The notes under the pieces were generated by a model. That model had not been told where the DNA came from. It saw nothing but the letters and a program-made list of their open reading frames with translations, and did not search any database. This document shows, one piece after another, positions 21,340 through 34,018 of a stretch of DNA of 64,000 nt. Source of the DNA: Geosiphon pyriformis. Its lineage: Eukaryota; Glomeromycota; Glomeromycetes; Archaeosporales; Geosiphonaceae. The position numbers and the translations under genes were made by a program. Position 1 is the stretch's first letter. Every line of letters begins with the position of its first letter. The stretch spans positions 862,007 to 926,006 of the forward strand of contig JAAOMT010000222.1 of NCBI GenBank assembly GCA_016748015.1. The letters run 5' to 3'.

Positions 21340-22643
21340 ATTATTTATGCTAAAAATTACAGCTATAAGCTACTGCTTTATTGGCTCAAGTTAAATTTAA
21401 CCAAATGATTTTGTCAAATCAAATTCAACCATCTAATTTGCTGTAACTTGAGATCAAGCTTTTTTTTGACAATTAGGTTTTAAATAGAGCTGAAAATATT
21501 CTTGAGTGAAAAATACAAAGAAAAAGAAAAATTTTCAGGTTTTTAAAACTAAAGTTATTAAAGAGTAAAGATAAGGTCACATTGAATTAAGGATAAAACT
21601 AGACAAAATTTTATATTAAAATAAAAATATATAAGAAATTTTGCTAACCTCAAGGTGCATATAACTTTCTTTAATGGATGAAATTTTATTTTCATTTTTT
21701 ATCAGTTTAGACTTATTTTTTTTTAACATAGAACATATTAACTTTATCAATATGTGCTATAAAGTATAGAAATGTTTTTGCGATGGGATTCTCACTCTTG
21801 TTTTTTCAACCATGCAAGATATTTTTTCTTTTTCTTTTTTTACTAATTTTAGAATTAACCTAGAAACATAGCTTTTCTTTTTATTAAGCTTGCTGTTTAC
21901 TTAAAATTTTTTTAACTAATGTTTAAGTTGAAAAATATTTGTAATTGATATTATTTTTTTAATCTGCCTTTCATTTGAGATAATTCCTTTTTGATCTTTG
22001 TAACATTTAGATTTAATAAGAGAAAAATTGGGAAAAACTATTCAATCCCTTGTTGGTAAATTATAAAATGTAGAAAACTAATTTCAATAAATGCACGAAT
22101 TAAAATTGATAAAAAGTTATATATATATATGATTAAAAAATGTAATATTTTTAATTGAGAATGAAAGTCATCTTAAATATTTCGTTAGCTTAAAATTTTA
22201 AGAATTGAGATTAGAAATAATGAATTTGGATCATAAAAAAATATATCATTAAAAAATTATTATTTCTTTTAAAATTAAATATTCCATTCAAAATATTAAA
22301 TTTACTTAACACTTCTCTTGGTAAAAAGATTCCTAATTTTGTATAATCAATACAATAAAGTTTATCTGCTATTAAAGTAAAACTTCAAATTCTGTATCGT
22401 TTGTTTGGTGGTTTGCAAACGTTTTAGGAAAAATCCAGTTTAAATATTATAGAGGCTTTGATTGGTAAGAATGATCTCAGACAAAATATTTAAGGGGCCA
22501 AAATAATGGATGAACAATTACTTCAGTTCCTGTATAAGTATCAGACCACGTGTAAATAGCATAAATACTGTGGGAAAAGATTTCATTCCCAAAATACAGT
22601 AGATTATTGAAACTTCTGTTTTACCGATGTCACCCCCAATTAT
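21340..22643 (+). repeat. Decayed duplicate of the 61.95-63.1 kb region (upstream of the BTB gene)
   Basis: Several blocks match in the same order and orientation: GGCTCAAGTTAAATTTAACCAAAT near 21,380 with 62.0 kb; ATATGTGCTATAAAGTATAG and TGTTTTTGCGATGGGATTCTC near 21,770 with 62.43 kb; and TTACTTCAG...ATACAGTAGAT...TTGAAACTTCTGTTTTACC at 22.5-22.64 kb with 63.0-63.1 kb. The minus-strand open frame of 62.4 kb is recognisable here (SQKHFYTL) but broken. Similarity stops at GTTTTACC, where BTB coding begins in the other copy. Confidence 0.7.
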
Positions 22644-22689
22644 GCTATGTTACATAAAACAATAAACTTCGATCTAAAAACAAATATTT

Positions 22690-25600
22690 ATTTTACAATA
22701 AAACCTCAAAATTTGTTACTTAAACAAAAATATCAAATCTTAAAAATAATTTTGACCAACAGCATATTTCAGTGTTTGATCTTATAAAAATTATTAAAAT
22801 TAATCAAAACACTAAAATAAGACAGTTTCATATTTATTTTATGTTAACTGTTTCATTCTAAGTTTAAAATTTTTATTTTATATTTTATTTATTATATATA
22901 CAAAAACATAATTGAAATTTTTATTGTTTTTACTTATACATTAAATATAAGTATATATTTTTTGTTAACAACAGACAGCCATTTGTAAAATGTTATTATT
23001 ATGTATATATTTCTCTTAATATTATAAAAAACAAAAATTGTAATATAATTAAAAAAATATTAAAGAATAACTTTAATTTTTACATTTTTTAATAGTTCTA
23101 TAATATTTTCTGTTTAACAATATTTAAATATCTTTTAACTTTGGTTTAAATAATATTTTTAAATTTGGTTTTTAAAAAACTAAATTTGTCTTTGCGTATG
23201 ATTATAAAAAAACTTATTGTTAAACAAAATATTATAATTTAAGTTTTTTAAAATATAATAATACAATTATAATAGTTTTAAATTTAGTTATGATAAATAA
23301 CATTATATTTTTGTAAAAGCTTTAGAAAAATTGTTTTTTATATAATATATTGTTTTAATTCAAATTTTATATGTAAAAACCAAATATTTAACAATATTTA
23401 TTGTTTTTAATTCTGTAATCACTTTATTATTATTAATACACAAATTATAAAAACAATATTTATATGTTTATTAACAGTTGTTTTTTTTTTAAAAATTTAT
23501 ACAATATTTAAACTAAATTACAGATTTTTAAAACATTTATTAAAAATTTTTTCAAATTAATTAGCATAAATAATATTTAATTTTTATTTAATACTTTAAA
23601 AACTAATTTATATTCAATAATACAACAAATTTTAAAAATATTGAATTTATTATAAAATAACCAATTTTTTATCAATAATAATTGTAATTACTTTTAAATA
23701 AAAATCAACTTTTTAAAAAAACTTATTTATAAGCTATAACTATAAAATTTTAATGTTATATATTAAAATTATTTTTATGTATTTAAATTTTGTAAAATAT
23801 TTATTAATTTTTAATAAAATAAATAAATAAATAAATAAAAATAAATAAAGTATTTAAGTTTAAAATTTGTTTAATAACAATTATTGATTTTATAGAATAT
23901 ATTAAAAAATTATTTACCAATTTATGAAATTAGAAATTTTGTAATAAATTTTAAACCTATTATTATGTGTTATTTTTAAAAAAATTAATTATTAAGTTTT
24001 AACTTGTATAATTTATTGCTTAAAAGTTAATACATGTAAAATGATTTATTTTATTGTTTTTTAGTTTTTTTTTGTGTAAAAGAGCTTTATTTTAAATTTT
24101 GAATTTATTAATAGCTAGAAATAATTTTTTTTAATCTTAAAAATTTTTAATATAAGTTTTTATTTTTTTGCAATAAACTAAACTAAAAATGTTTTTATTG
24201 TAAAATTAATACTATTTTTTATAAGTTAAATTAATAATGTTAATAAAATAAAAATTTATTATTTTGTTAAAAATTGATTAAACTTTGACTATAATTTACA
24301 AAGTGTTTTATTAAAATATTTTACAAATTTATTTGTTTATAGATAATAAAATAAAAACAAAAATTTTTAATATTAAATTTTTTGTACTAAATTGTTTATA
24401 AAATATGTTTTTTAATTTAATAAAATTCATTTAAATATTTATGTTTACAAATAAAGTTTTTATAAATATAATTTGCTATAAATTTTGTATTTGCTTTTTA
24501 AATAATTTTGGCTTCTAATTATTTTATAAAATAATTTACTATTACTAATATATATTATTTTTTAATAATAAATAATAATTTGACTAAATTGATTCTAATT
24601 TTATTAAAAAATTGTTTAAATTTAATTAGATTTATAAGCTTTATAGATTAAAACTTTTTAATAATTGTTATAAAAGTTAATATATTGTTTAATCTTTAAA
24701 AAAAATTTTAATAAAAAATCTGATTATATGTTATAAATAATAATTTTTTGTATTTTGAAACTAATTTGAATAAGCTGTTTAAATTTTTAAAGTTTTAATA
24801 ATAAACAATATTATTTTATATAAAAAATTGTTATAATTAATTTTGTAATATAAGGAGCATTTCTAAATAATTTAATTTATTAAAAATTTTTTGGGTTAAG
24901 TTTTGTTATATTAATAAGTTATTTAAATTCAATATTATTACTAATAATATTGAATTTTTTTAAGTAAATATTATTAAATATGTTTAAAAGTTTAAATAAC
25001 TATATAGTTTATTTTAACAGTCTTAAAAGATTTTTTAACATAAATAATTCTTTATTTTTTATTTATTTAATTAAAAAACTTAATAAAAAGCATAATTAAC
25101 AAGAAAAATTTTTGTAATTTTTATAATTTGTTAATAAAAAAGTTTTTAAAGTTTTTAAAAGTGTTTAACATATTGTTAATTCGAAATAAAAAATAAGTAT
25201 TTCTTTTTTATAATATTGTTAAGCTTTTAGTAATTAACACAAAATTGGATTTTGTTATTTTTTTTTATAAAAACTATTAACAAGATTTAAAAGCTTATTA
25301 AATATCGATTAAAATTATTTTTAAGCATTTATTGAACTTTTTTTTTCTAATAAATTAATGATTAATAAATAAGATTTGTTAATATATTAGATAAAATATT
25401 TTTAGTATAAATTTAATATTAAACTAAATTAGTTTTTAAATTGTTGTTATTTTGGATAAAAATATCTATATATTTTGCAATAAGCTTTTTAAATTGAAAT
25501 GTGCTGATATTAATTTCAGTTTTTTAATAATTGTGTAAAAATTTTTAGTAATAAAAATAAATAATGTTTTTAAAAGCAAATATTTAATAATTTTTGTAAA

Positions 25601-28600
25601 ATTAAGAACTGTTTAAAATATTTTTTAAGAAAAATATTACTATATATAATTTCAATATTTAATTAACTACAAAAATATTTTTTTAATATATTTAAAAACA
25701 CTATAAAAAAATTTGTTTATTAACAAAAATTTATTATATAAATATTTTGAATAACTTAGTAATATTATAAAAAATATACAATTCTTAAAAAAACAACTTC
25801 AAAAATTTAGGTAAAAATCTTAAATATTATGTAATTAAATGTTTTATGAGTTTTAATTATTACAAAAAAGCCAAAACATTTATATAAAAATTTGGTCTTT
25901 TAAATTTAAAACCAATATTATTACAGCTATTATATATTTTATTAGCCAAAAACTTTAAAATATTAGATAGTTTTAAAATAAACAACTTAAATTTTTATTA
26001 AATGATTTGATTTTATTAAAGTTTAACTTTTTAAAAAAAAATAATATTATAATTAAAACTTTTAATTTTTAATTATATTAATTTTTTTATTTTTAAAATA
26101 AGTTATTAATATAATTATTGATTATATTATTGATTTTTTTAAAATATATAAATAAAATTTCCTAAAACTATAAAAAATTATTTTAAATTAAAATTATTTT
26201 CTTATTATAAAATCAATAAAATAATTTTATTTTTGAATTTTATTTTATTTTTCAATTTATATATTTTTAGTTTTTATTATATAAAGTTTATTAAAAAGTC
26301 AAATTATAAGATTACTAATATAAAATATAGCTAAATTATTTTTTATTAATAATATAAATTTTTTTTCTAATTTTCTAATTTTTTTGTTATTTTTTAAAAA
26401 AAATAATGACTAAAATATTTATAAAATTAATTTTACATATTAAATTTTTACAAATTTAATTTGTTTATTAAAATTTATTTTTTTTTAATTGTTTTATTAT
26501 TATATAATATTTGTTTTTTCTTATTATTTATTAATATATTACTTAAATTTATATTAATATAATAATTAAAGCATATAATATTTTAAATTATATAATATTA
26601 AATATTTAGAAGTTTATTAAAATATTGAATAATTTATTAGAATTTACATTTAAGTTTTAAAAATTTGTTAAATATTTGCAAAAAAATAAAATATTATTAT
26701 TTAAAATAATAATTAAATATTTTTTTTAAAAAATGTATTTTATCTAAAATTGAGTTTAATTTTTTAAAAAGTGGTTTAATACTATAATCAAAAATAATAA
26801 TAATAATAATATATATATATTATACATACAAAAATATTTAATTTATTTACAAATTATATTTATAATATTTAACTTATTTTTACAAATTATATTTATAATA
26901 TTTAAACTATTTTTACAAATATAATTCTTAAAAACAAATTATTTATTTTGTATTTTAAATTACCAAAATCTAAAAAATAACTATATTTTATTATTAAAAT
27001 AAATAAATAAAAATACTCTTAATTAATATTATTAAAGATTTAAACATTTTTAATAATATTAAAAAAAGTAAAAATATTTTTAATAATAATAATAATAAGG
27101 AAATTATATATTTACAAACAGTTTTAATTAATATATTATTATTTAAAATAATTTGATTAAGATATTTAATTTTTATTTTATTTAATGAGTACAGCCCAAT
27201 TATTATTTAATATAAAAACAAACCAAGTAATTTTAACTAAATATAGCTTATATATTTACTATATATAACCAACTACTTGGATTAATTTAGAAATACTAAA
27301 TATTTATACAAATTTTAATACTATTGTCTATACTTAAAAAAAAAAAAAAAAACTTTATATAATCCAAAATTAATAGCAAATAACTTTATAATATTTAATA
27401 AGTAAATTATCTTATTTAACAAAAAATTAGACAGATTATAAGAAATATTAAACAATACTTTTTTATTATTTACTAAGTCATTTTTTTTATGTTTATTTTG
27501 AACTTAGACTTAAATATTTATAATTTACTGTAATATTTTTCAACTAAACAATGAATAAAATTAACTACTACTAATACTGTTTTTTTATCATTAAAAATTA
27601 ATATTGTTTTATCAATTTAATCTTTAAATACAAAGCTTTTACATAAAATTATGTAAATGCTAATATTTAAAACTCTTAAAAAAAAAATACACAATACTAA
27701 AAATAATAAAAACAAGCAAATTTTAACCAAAAACTTTTATAGTTTAATATGACCAAACAAAATTTTAAATTGCATAAAAATATTTTTTAAACAAATAAAA
27801 ACATAATTAAGCAGTTTAACATTATTATATATCAAGCACAAAATACTTAAATAATTTTTATTATAGAGTCTTTTTCTAATTATAATTAGTAATTTTTTAT
27901 GAACAGCTTTTATTAAATATATACAAAAAACAATTAAAAATTTGTTAATAAATTTAAAATATATATGAAAATCTAAATGTTAAATCAAGACAATATATAT
28001 TCAGTTTATTATTTTAAATAAATAAGCCATCTATAATCTTAAAATTTACTTCCTATTAGACATAATAAACTATTTAATAAATATTATAAACAAAATAATA
28101 AATATTATTTAATATAACCAAACAATTAGCCATAATAAATTTCTTATAAATATTAACAAAAAAAGCTAAATAAAACTGTATTACAAATTATATAAAAGCA
28201 TCTACTTAATTATTACTAGTATTGCTTAAGTGGTTTTTGATTTTTATCTACTTTATAAAAATGTTTTTTAACTTAATTAAATTAGTTATATGATATTATT
28301 TTATTCAATACTTGTTTTAAAAGTTAAATAAATTAAATTTATACTCCAAAACACATGCACTAATTGTAGTTTAATAGTTTATATACCAAATTATTAAACA
28401 AAAAAAAGAAATATATTTTAATATTAAAACAATTATCTATAATTCTGTTATTATTAAAGACAGTAATCTATGTATTTTAACATTTATATTTATTTTAACT
28501 TTAAAAAAGTAAGCTGTAATTCTATTAGCTATTTTTATAGTATTCAAGTTTTTCAATAAACTATTAATATAAATGCTTATTATTTTTGTTTACAATTTAT

Positions 28601-31458
28601 GTAAATGCTTCTAAATATTCAAAAAATTTTTCAAGCTAAAAAAGTTTAAACAATTAAAGCCAAGAACAATTCTATCCAATTTAATAAAAAAATTATTCAT
28701 GTAAACTGAAGTTTTCTTAAATTATAATAACATTAAACTTCTAAAACACAATTTTTTTTAATAATAAAAAGTTTTTATTATATAATTAGTTTATATTTAT
28801 CTAATAATCTGTCTTTAAATATAATACTAAAGTGTTTTAAAAAACAAACTATATTAAAGTAATAGAAATTATCTAATATTTTAAATATTAAAAAGCAGTT
28901 AATACTATAAAATATACTAAACAAGTTATTGACCAAAAAAATCTTATTATTTAAAAATTTTTTTATAATACTTACTAAAAAATTGTTTATAAGACTAATT
29001 CTTAACTTGACTGAATATTACAATAAATTCAAAAGTACTCAACTTAAAATCTGCAAATTCAAAAACTAGTGTTTAAACAATTAGCTAAAAATTTTTGTTG
29101 TATTAGAGAATTTAATTACTAAAGCTACTTTGGTTTTTATTTATACTTGTTTAAAAAAATCAATTCATACAAAAATAGATAGTGTAAAGTTTTATTAGAA
29201 AAGTTTCTAAATAAATTGGTTTTAGATTTGAGTTTTATACTTATTATAATATCTTATTTTTAAGACATGTTTTTAAATATAAAACTAAACTGCATTTAAT
29301 ATTTAATTATAAACTATAAAACTGTTAAAACTAAATAAAAAAATTGTTTGTTTAACAATATTTTTTTGAGAACTATATTCAAAAAAAATTTAAAATTCAA
29401 ATAAGTTTTAGTAATATTTGATTTAAACATACTTTTTGTTAACAGATAAATATTTAAGTATCTGTAAAACTTATCATATTTGGCAATAAAAATTGACTAA
29501 TTACTAATGTACAAAGAAACATTTATTATTTTTTCATTAATAGGAATAGTAACTATCTTATTATTGTTAATAAAAATATTATTAATCCTAAATAGCTTAT
29601 TAGCTATGTTCAAAATATATTGTATTAAAGCTTAACTATTTTCTATTCAAATTATATTATCAATAAAAACACTAGTCACAAAAAAAAAATTTTCTTACTA
29701 ATCTTTATCTTGTCTATTTTTGCCACAATGTTTATATTAATCCTATATTTACATAAATGTTTATGTTTTTTGACTTTAATTAATAAAAAATTATAAAAAA
29801 TTTTTTAGAAAAATAGTAAAAATACTTTACTTTGATCAAGTTTATTCAGTATTTTATATTTATTTAAAAAATCAAAATTAGTTATTATTCTATTAATTTT
29901 GTTCAAATATATATTTCCAAAAAATTTAATAAACTTATTATAAATTCTAATATATTTTAAATTAGTTTTTAGATAATGTTATTTAATCAAATCATATATT
30001 TTAGACATATTTTGCAAAACCAACCAAAGTTTTAATCTTTTTTTAGAGTATTTTCTATTATTAAACCAATGGCAAACACAAAAAATTAAGTCAAAGTATT
30101 TTTCAAAACTAAGAAATTATTATTTTAAAAAATATTAAACTTATTACAAATAATAAAATACAATTTAACAGAATTTTAGATAAAAGCTTTTTAACTATTT
30201 TAATTAATACTATAAACTATATATTTATTAGAACTTTATCTTAATTGTAAGATTTAAAAATCAAAAATATTGTTAAGAGCTAAATAAGAATTTAAAAGAT
30301 TTAAGAAACATTTTATTACTATATTATTATAATACTTTTAAAGTTTGTTTAATATGTTAAATAAGTTAGCAGCTTTATTATTAAGCAGATTATTAATAAC
30401 TAAAAACAATTTATTCATACTAATTTTATTTATTACATTAAAAAAACATTTTTTTTTATATAACTTAATAATATATATTAATAAAACTATAAATTAAACA
30501 ATGCTAAAAACATAATTCATTTTTTTGTTTAATTTATTATGATTTTATTAATTCAAAGCTTTACTTTATTTGATTCTAGAATTAACTTTTCTTCAATTAT
30601 CAAATAATCTATAATTATTTTATAAAAAGACTATTCTAAAATACTTTTTATTATGTTTTTTTTATTAGAACTAAAATTTTTTATGTATTAGTTAATTACT
30701 TTCTTGATAAATACATCTATAGCTACTTTAAATTCATATTACTTAGATTTTCTATACTTTTTTTTAATTGTTAACAAATATTTAATAATATTTATTAATA
30801 TTGTACTATTTAAAACTATATTATTAACTTCAAAAACAACTTTATTATTAATAATTAACTATTTTTTAATAAGACTATTGAACTTAAATCTGTTATCTAA
30901 ACTCATTTTTTTATAATTTTGGTGATTAGCAACTTTAATTTAAAAAACTTTGAAGACTGTTTGTTTTTTGAACACTCAAATTTTTTAAATTAATGTTTAA
31001 AAAAACCTTATTTACAAATTATATTATTATTTTTTTTCATACTTTTTATATTTTATTCATATTACCAATTTTTTTTGTATTTATAAAACTATCTATTGTC
31101 AATAAAAACTTAGCAAAAAAGCATTTTTTGAAATATATTTACTTAGTATATTCTGTATTTTTAATCCTAAACTTCCAATAATTCTTATTTACTTGTTTAT
31201 AAATACTGTTTAAATAAATATTCAAAAGACTACCTAGTTTAATTGAAATTATAACTGTCTTATAATTAGTATTAAAATACAAAGATAACTCTATAATTAA
31301 CAATTACAGATAACAAGTTTTTGTTTACAAAAATATAATCAATAATTTTTTCTATACTAAAATTGTTTTAAATAGAAGTTTTGACCAAAGAATATCTATT
31401 GAATAAATTAACCAAATCTAAATTCAAGCAAAACTTGAAATTTGTACTTTTTTTAAAT
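22690..31458. other. Long AT-rich island, left part
   Basis: About 8.8 kb that is close to 90% A+T, with no gene, no transposon domain and no long repeat visible by eye apart from short tandem units. Short open frames (for example 30704-30916, 30993-31181) are Leu/Ile/Phe/Asn-rich and are expected by chance. Together with 39.1-43.4 kb it forms one island into which a Ty3 element was inserted. It could be a heterochromatic isochore or centromeric DNA; sequence alone cannot tell. Confidence 0.7.
26848..26920. repeat. 33-bp tandem repeat, about 2.2 units
   Basis: TACAAATTATATTTATAATA plus 13 bases starts at 26848 and again at 26881, with a partial third unit at 26914. It is the clearest tandem structure in the island. 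Confidence 0.85.
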
Positions 31459-31462
31459 CTAT

Positions 31463-32138
31463 TGTTATGGTTAAAACTTATACTTTTTATTAATTATTAC
31501 ATATATTAGCCACTAATGTCATATAAATTAGCCACTCTATTTTTAGATAATGATCATTGATCTAATTAATGACCTGATTATTGACCTGATTATTGACTTG
31601 ATCATTGACCACTTTTAACAGCTATATAAGCAATGAATCTCTTAACTATAGAAAAGCATGTTCAAAATAATTAAGAATAAATAAAATAACAACTTTTATT
31701 TTAATTATTCTCTTATTGCTAATTTCTCTTCCCCTACCTTCAAGTATCCGAACATCTTGGAATAAAAAATTACTTGTTGGTTAATTCTTACTCTTTTTCT
31801 GAAATATATAAGTATAATATTTGAAGATTATTGAATAAAACATAACTAAAGAGCACATCTAATACTTGATATTGAATTCTAAAAGTGCCAATGTAAGGCA
31901 TAGAATTATACCAAGTGTGATCATTTGTTGACAGTATGGACTATCTCTCTACCTTCAGATTCCCCAGTTACCTTTTGAAAAGAATAGCAACTGAAATATT
32001 TTATGAAACTAATCTTGCATATTGAATCCATACTTATTTAATTCGCTCTTTGAAGTTGAATTCTCTTTGATTATTTTCATCACACTACAATTCTGTTCTC
32101 TCTTGCTATCCATTAGCTTGTTACTCCAATCCATAACA
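31463..32138 (+). repeat. 5' LTR (676 bp)
   Basis: Starts TGTTATGG and ends CCATAACA, a perfect 8-bp terminal inverted repeat with the TG...CA ends usual for LTRs. It contains a short array of ATCATTGACCTG-like 12-mers near 31,550-31,610 and a TATATAAG motif near 31,623. Confidence 0.92.
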
Positions 32139-32190
32139 TAAAAATGATGTTCCTTGTGAGATTGTCAAAATCCACTTTGTTTTCTATTGT

Positions 32191-33650
32191 ATGGGTAATT
32201 ATTCATATCTGGCACAACAATCAGAAAAACACCTTGAAACATATAACAAAAACAATCTAGACTTTATTGAACTCAATTCTTTGCCCTTCTGCTTGATTTG
32301 CTTCCCCATTGAAGATCAATCCAGTAGACAATTCCAAGATTTTTGGAACTGGTTTCTGAACGAGCATTCAGCTGAAACCTACACAGCCTATACAACTTAT
32401 TATTTTAATTAAGCTTATTTTGAAGACAACTTTGAAGAAAAAAACAACAGCATCAATTAACTTTTATACTCCACAATTTTTGAACAACAGCCTCTTAATT
32501 TCGAATATCTGAATCATCAAATCCATATTTGGATTGCTGCCCATCAAGCAACTGAAACTCTCTTTAAAACAGAAAAAGAAAGCTACCAAACTGCTTCTGT
32601 TTTTGACCTTTTATCAAGCAAATCAGAACATTCCACACAAACAGTTACACCTGAACCAATGGCTTAAGACTCTCTACAACAAAACATTCTGATTGCCCTT
32701 CAAGATATACAAACTGCTTTAGGACAAAGAAACAACACCCTATTACCATTATTCAGAGGTAATGCCCAAGATCTAATTGAATGGCTAGATGATTTTAAAA
32801 GAGCTGCTACAGCCAACCAATATGATAATGAATACAAGTTCCAAATCATTGGTGGCTACCTCCAAGACTCTTCTGCTATCTGGTTCTTACAAGAAACTGA
32901 TGCTGGTGCTTACCAAAGAATCATTAAATGGGCACCAACAAATGCTGGAGAAGAAAACACTTCTTTCATAACCTGGTTTGAAACAAAATTTAGAACTTCT
33001 ATCTTAATATTCAAATGGTGTATGGAGTTAGAAAGAAGAACCTAAGGTCTAGAAAAAATAGTAATTGAATATGCTAAAGTCATTAGAAAACTAATTAAGC
33101 ATGTAGACTCTAGTAGAAATTGGACAGAAGAGCAAAAAATTCATTCTTTCACAAAAGAATTGAAAACTGATCTTTCATATGCTCTTTGGTCTCTTCTGGC
33201 CTTGAAAAATAATCTCACAATAGATATGGCCATTGAATTTGCTCAGAAAATAGAAGACAATCAAAGGATGCATCTAGAATCTATGCTTCCAGTTTTTGCT
33301 TCTGCTTCTGTTATGGCTCCTGCTACCTTTTTTGCTGTCCAAACTCAAGACCCAAATGAACAGTTAATAGATAGACTTACAGCTAATCTTGCCTGGTTAT
33401 TAGAATCATTAGCCCAAGCAGTCAGAGACAACCAGCAAATCCAAAGATCCAGATTTGAATTCCACTTCAATTAGCCTCAGCAACTACCATATCAAAGACA
33501 ACAAAATCATGGCTTACCTGTGTGCTATTGTTGTAGACTAACTGGACACTTTTCCAGAGACTGTAATAATTCTTTATTGCTTCCTCCAGCTCTCAGAAAT
33601 AATAACACCCAGAATCACAGACCCAACAATAATAATGTTCTCAATTAAAG
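32191..33650 (+). pseudogene. Ty3 gag-like region with CCHC knuckle
   Basis: One continuous frame from an ATG at 32191, interrupted by several stops (the first at about 32,410), encodes a gag-type polyprotein. A central part with LFRGNAQDLIEWLDDFKRAA and later FITWFETKFR resembles the retrotransposon gag domain. The C-terminal part has a zinc knuckle of the CX2CX4HX4C form around 33,520-33,565 (CRLTGHFSRDC). It would form the particle and bind the element RNA. Most stops are TAA or TAG where Gln (CAA/CAG) would be a natural residue, consistent with C-to-T decay. Confidence 0.8.
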
Positions 33651-34018
33651 ACCCAATTATGCCAACATCAATTTCTTTGAAGAGGATCCCTTAGTTAAAG
33701 CCACTGTTTATTAGCCTTTAAACTGGTAGGTGCACCTTCAAAGAGTAAAAGTGCAAGCCAACCAGAAGAAAACCCTTTTTACACTTTTAACCTAACTAAT
33801 AATAATCATGATATGGATGAACTAGCAATCAACATTTCTGAATCAACCAGAAAGAAGAAGAAAACCAAGGTTGATTTCATCATAGGCCCAAACAAAGCAT
33901 CCAAATTATCTGTTGATAACAATGAGCCACTAAAAGCCAAAGTTTTCAAAAATTCTTCAAAGTTGAATCTCCAAAAATAATACAAAAATCTGGTCTTTAT
34001 TCTGTTGTTAAAGATCTC

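Noticed and set aside
30704-31181. Two forward open frames with hydrophobic residues in the AT island
   Set aside because: Only Leu/Ile/Phe/Asn/Lys, as expected from AT-rich random sequence; no start context, no conservation visible.
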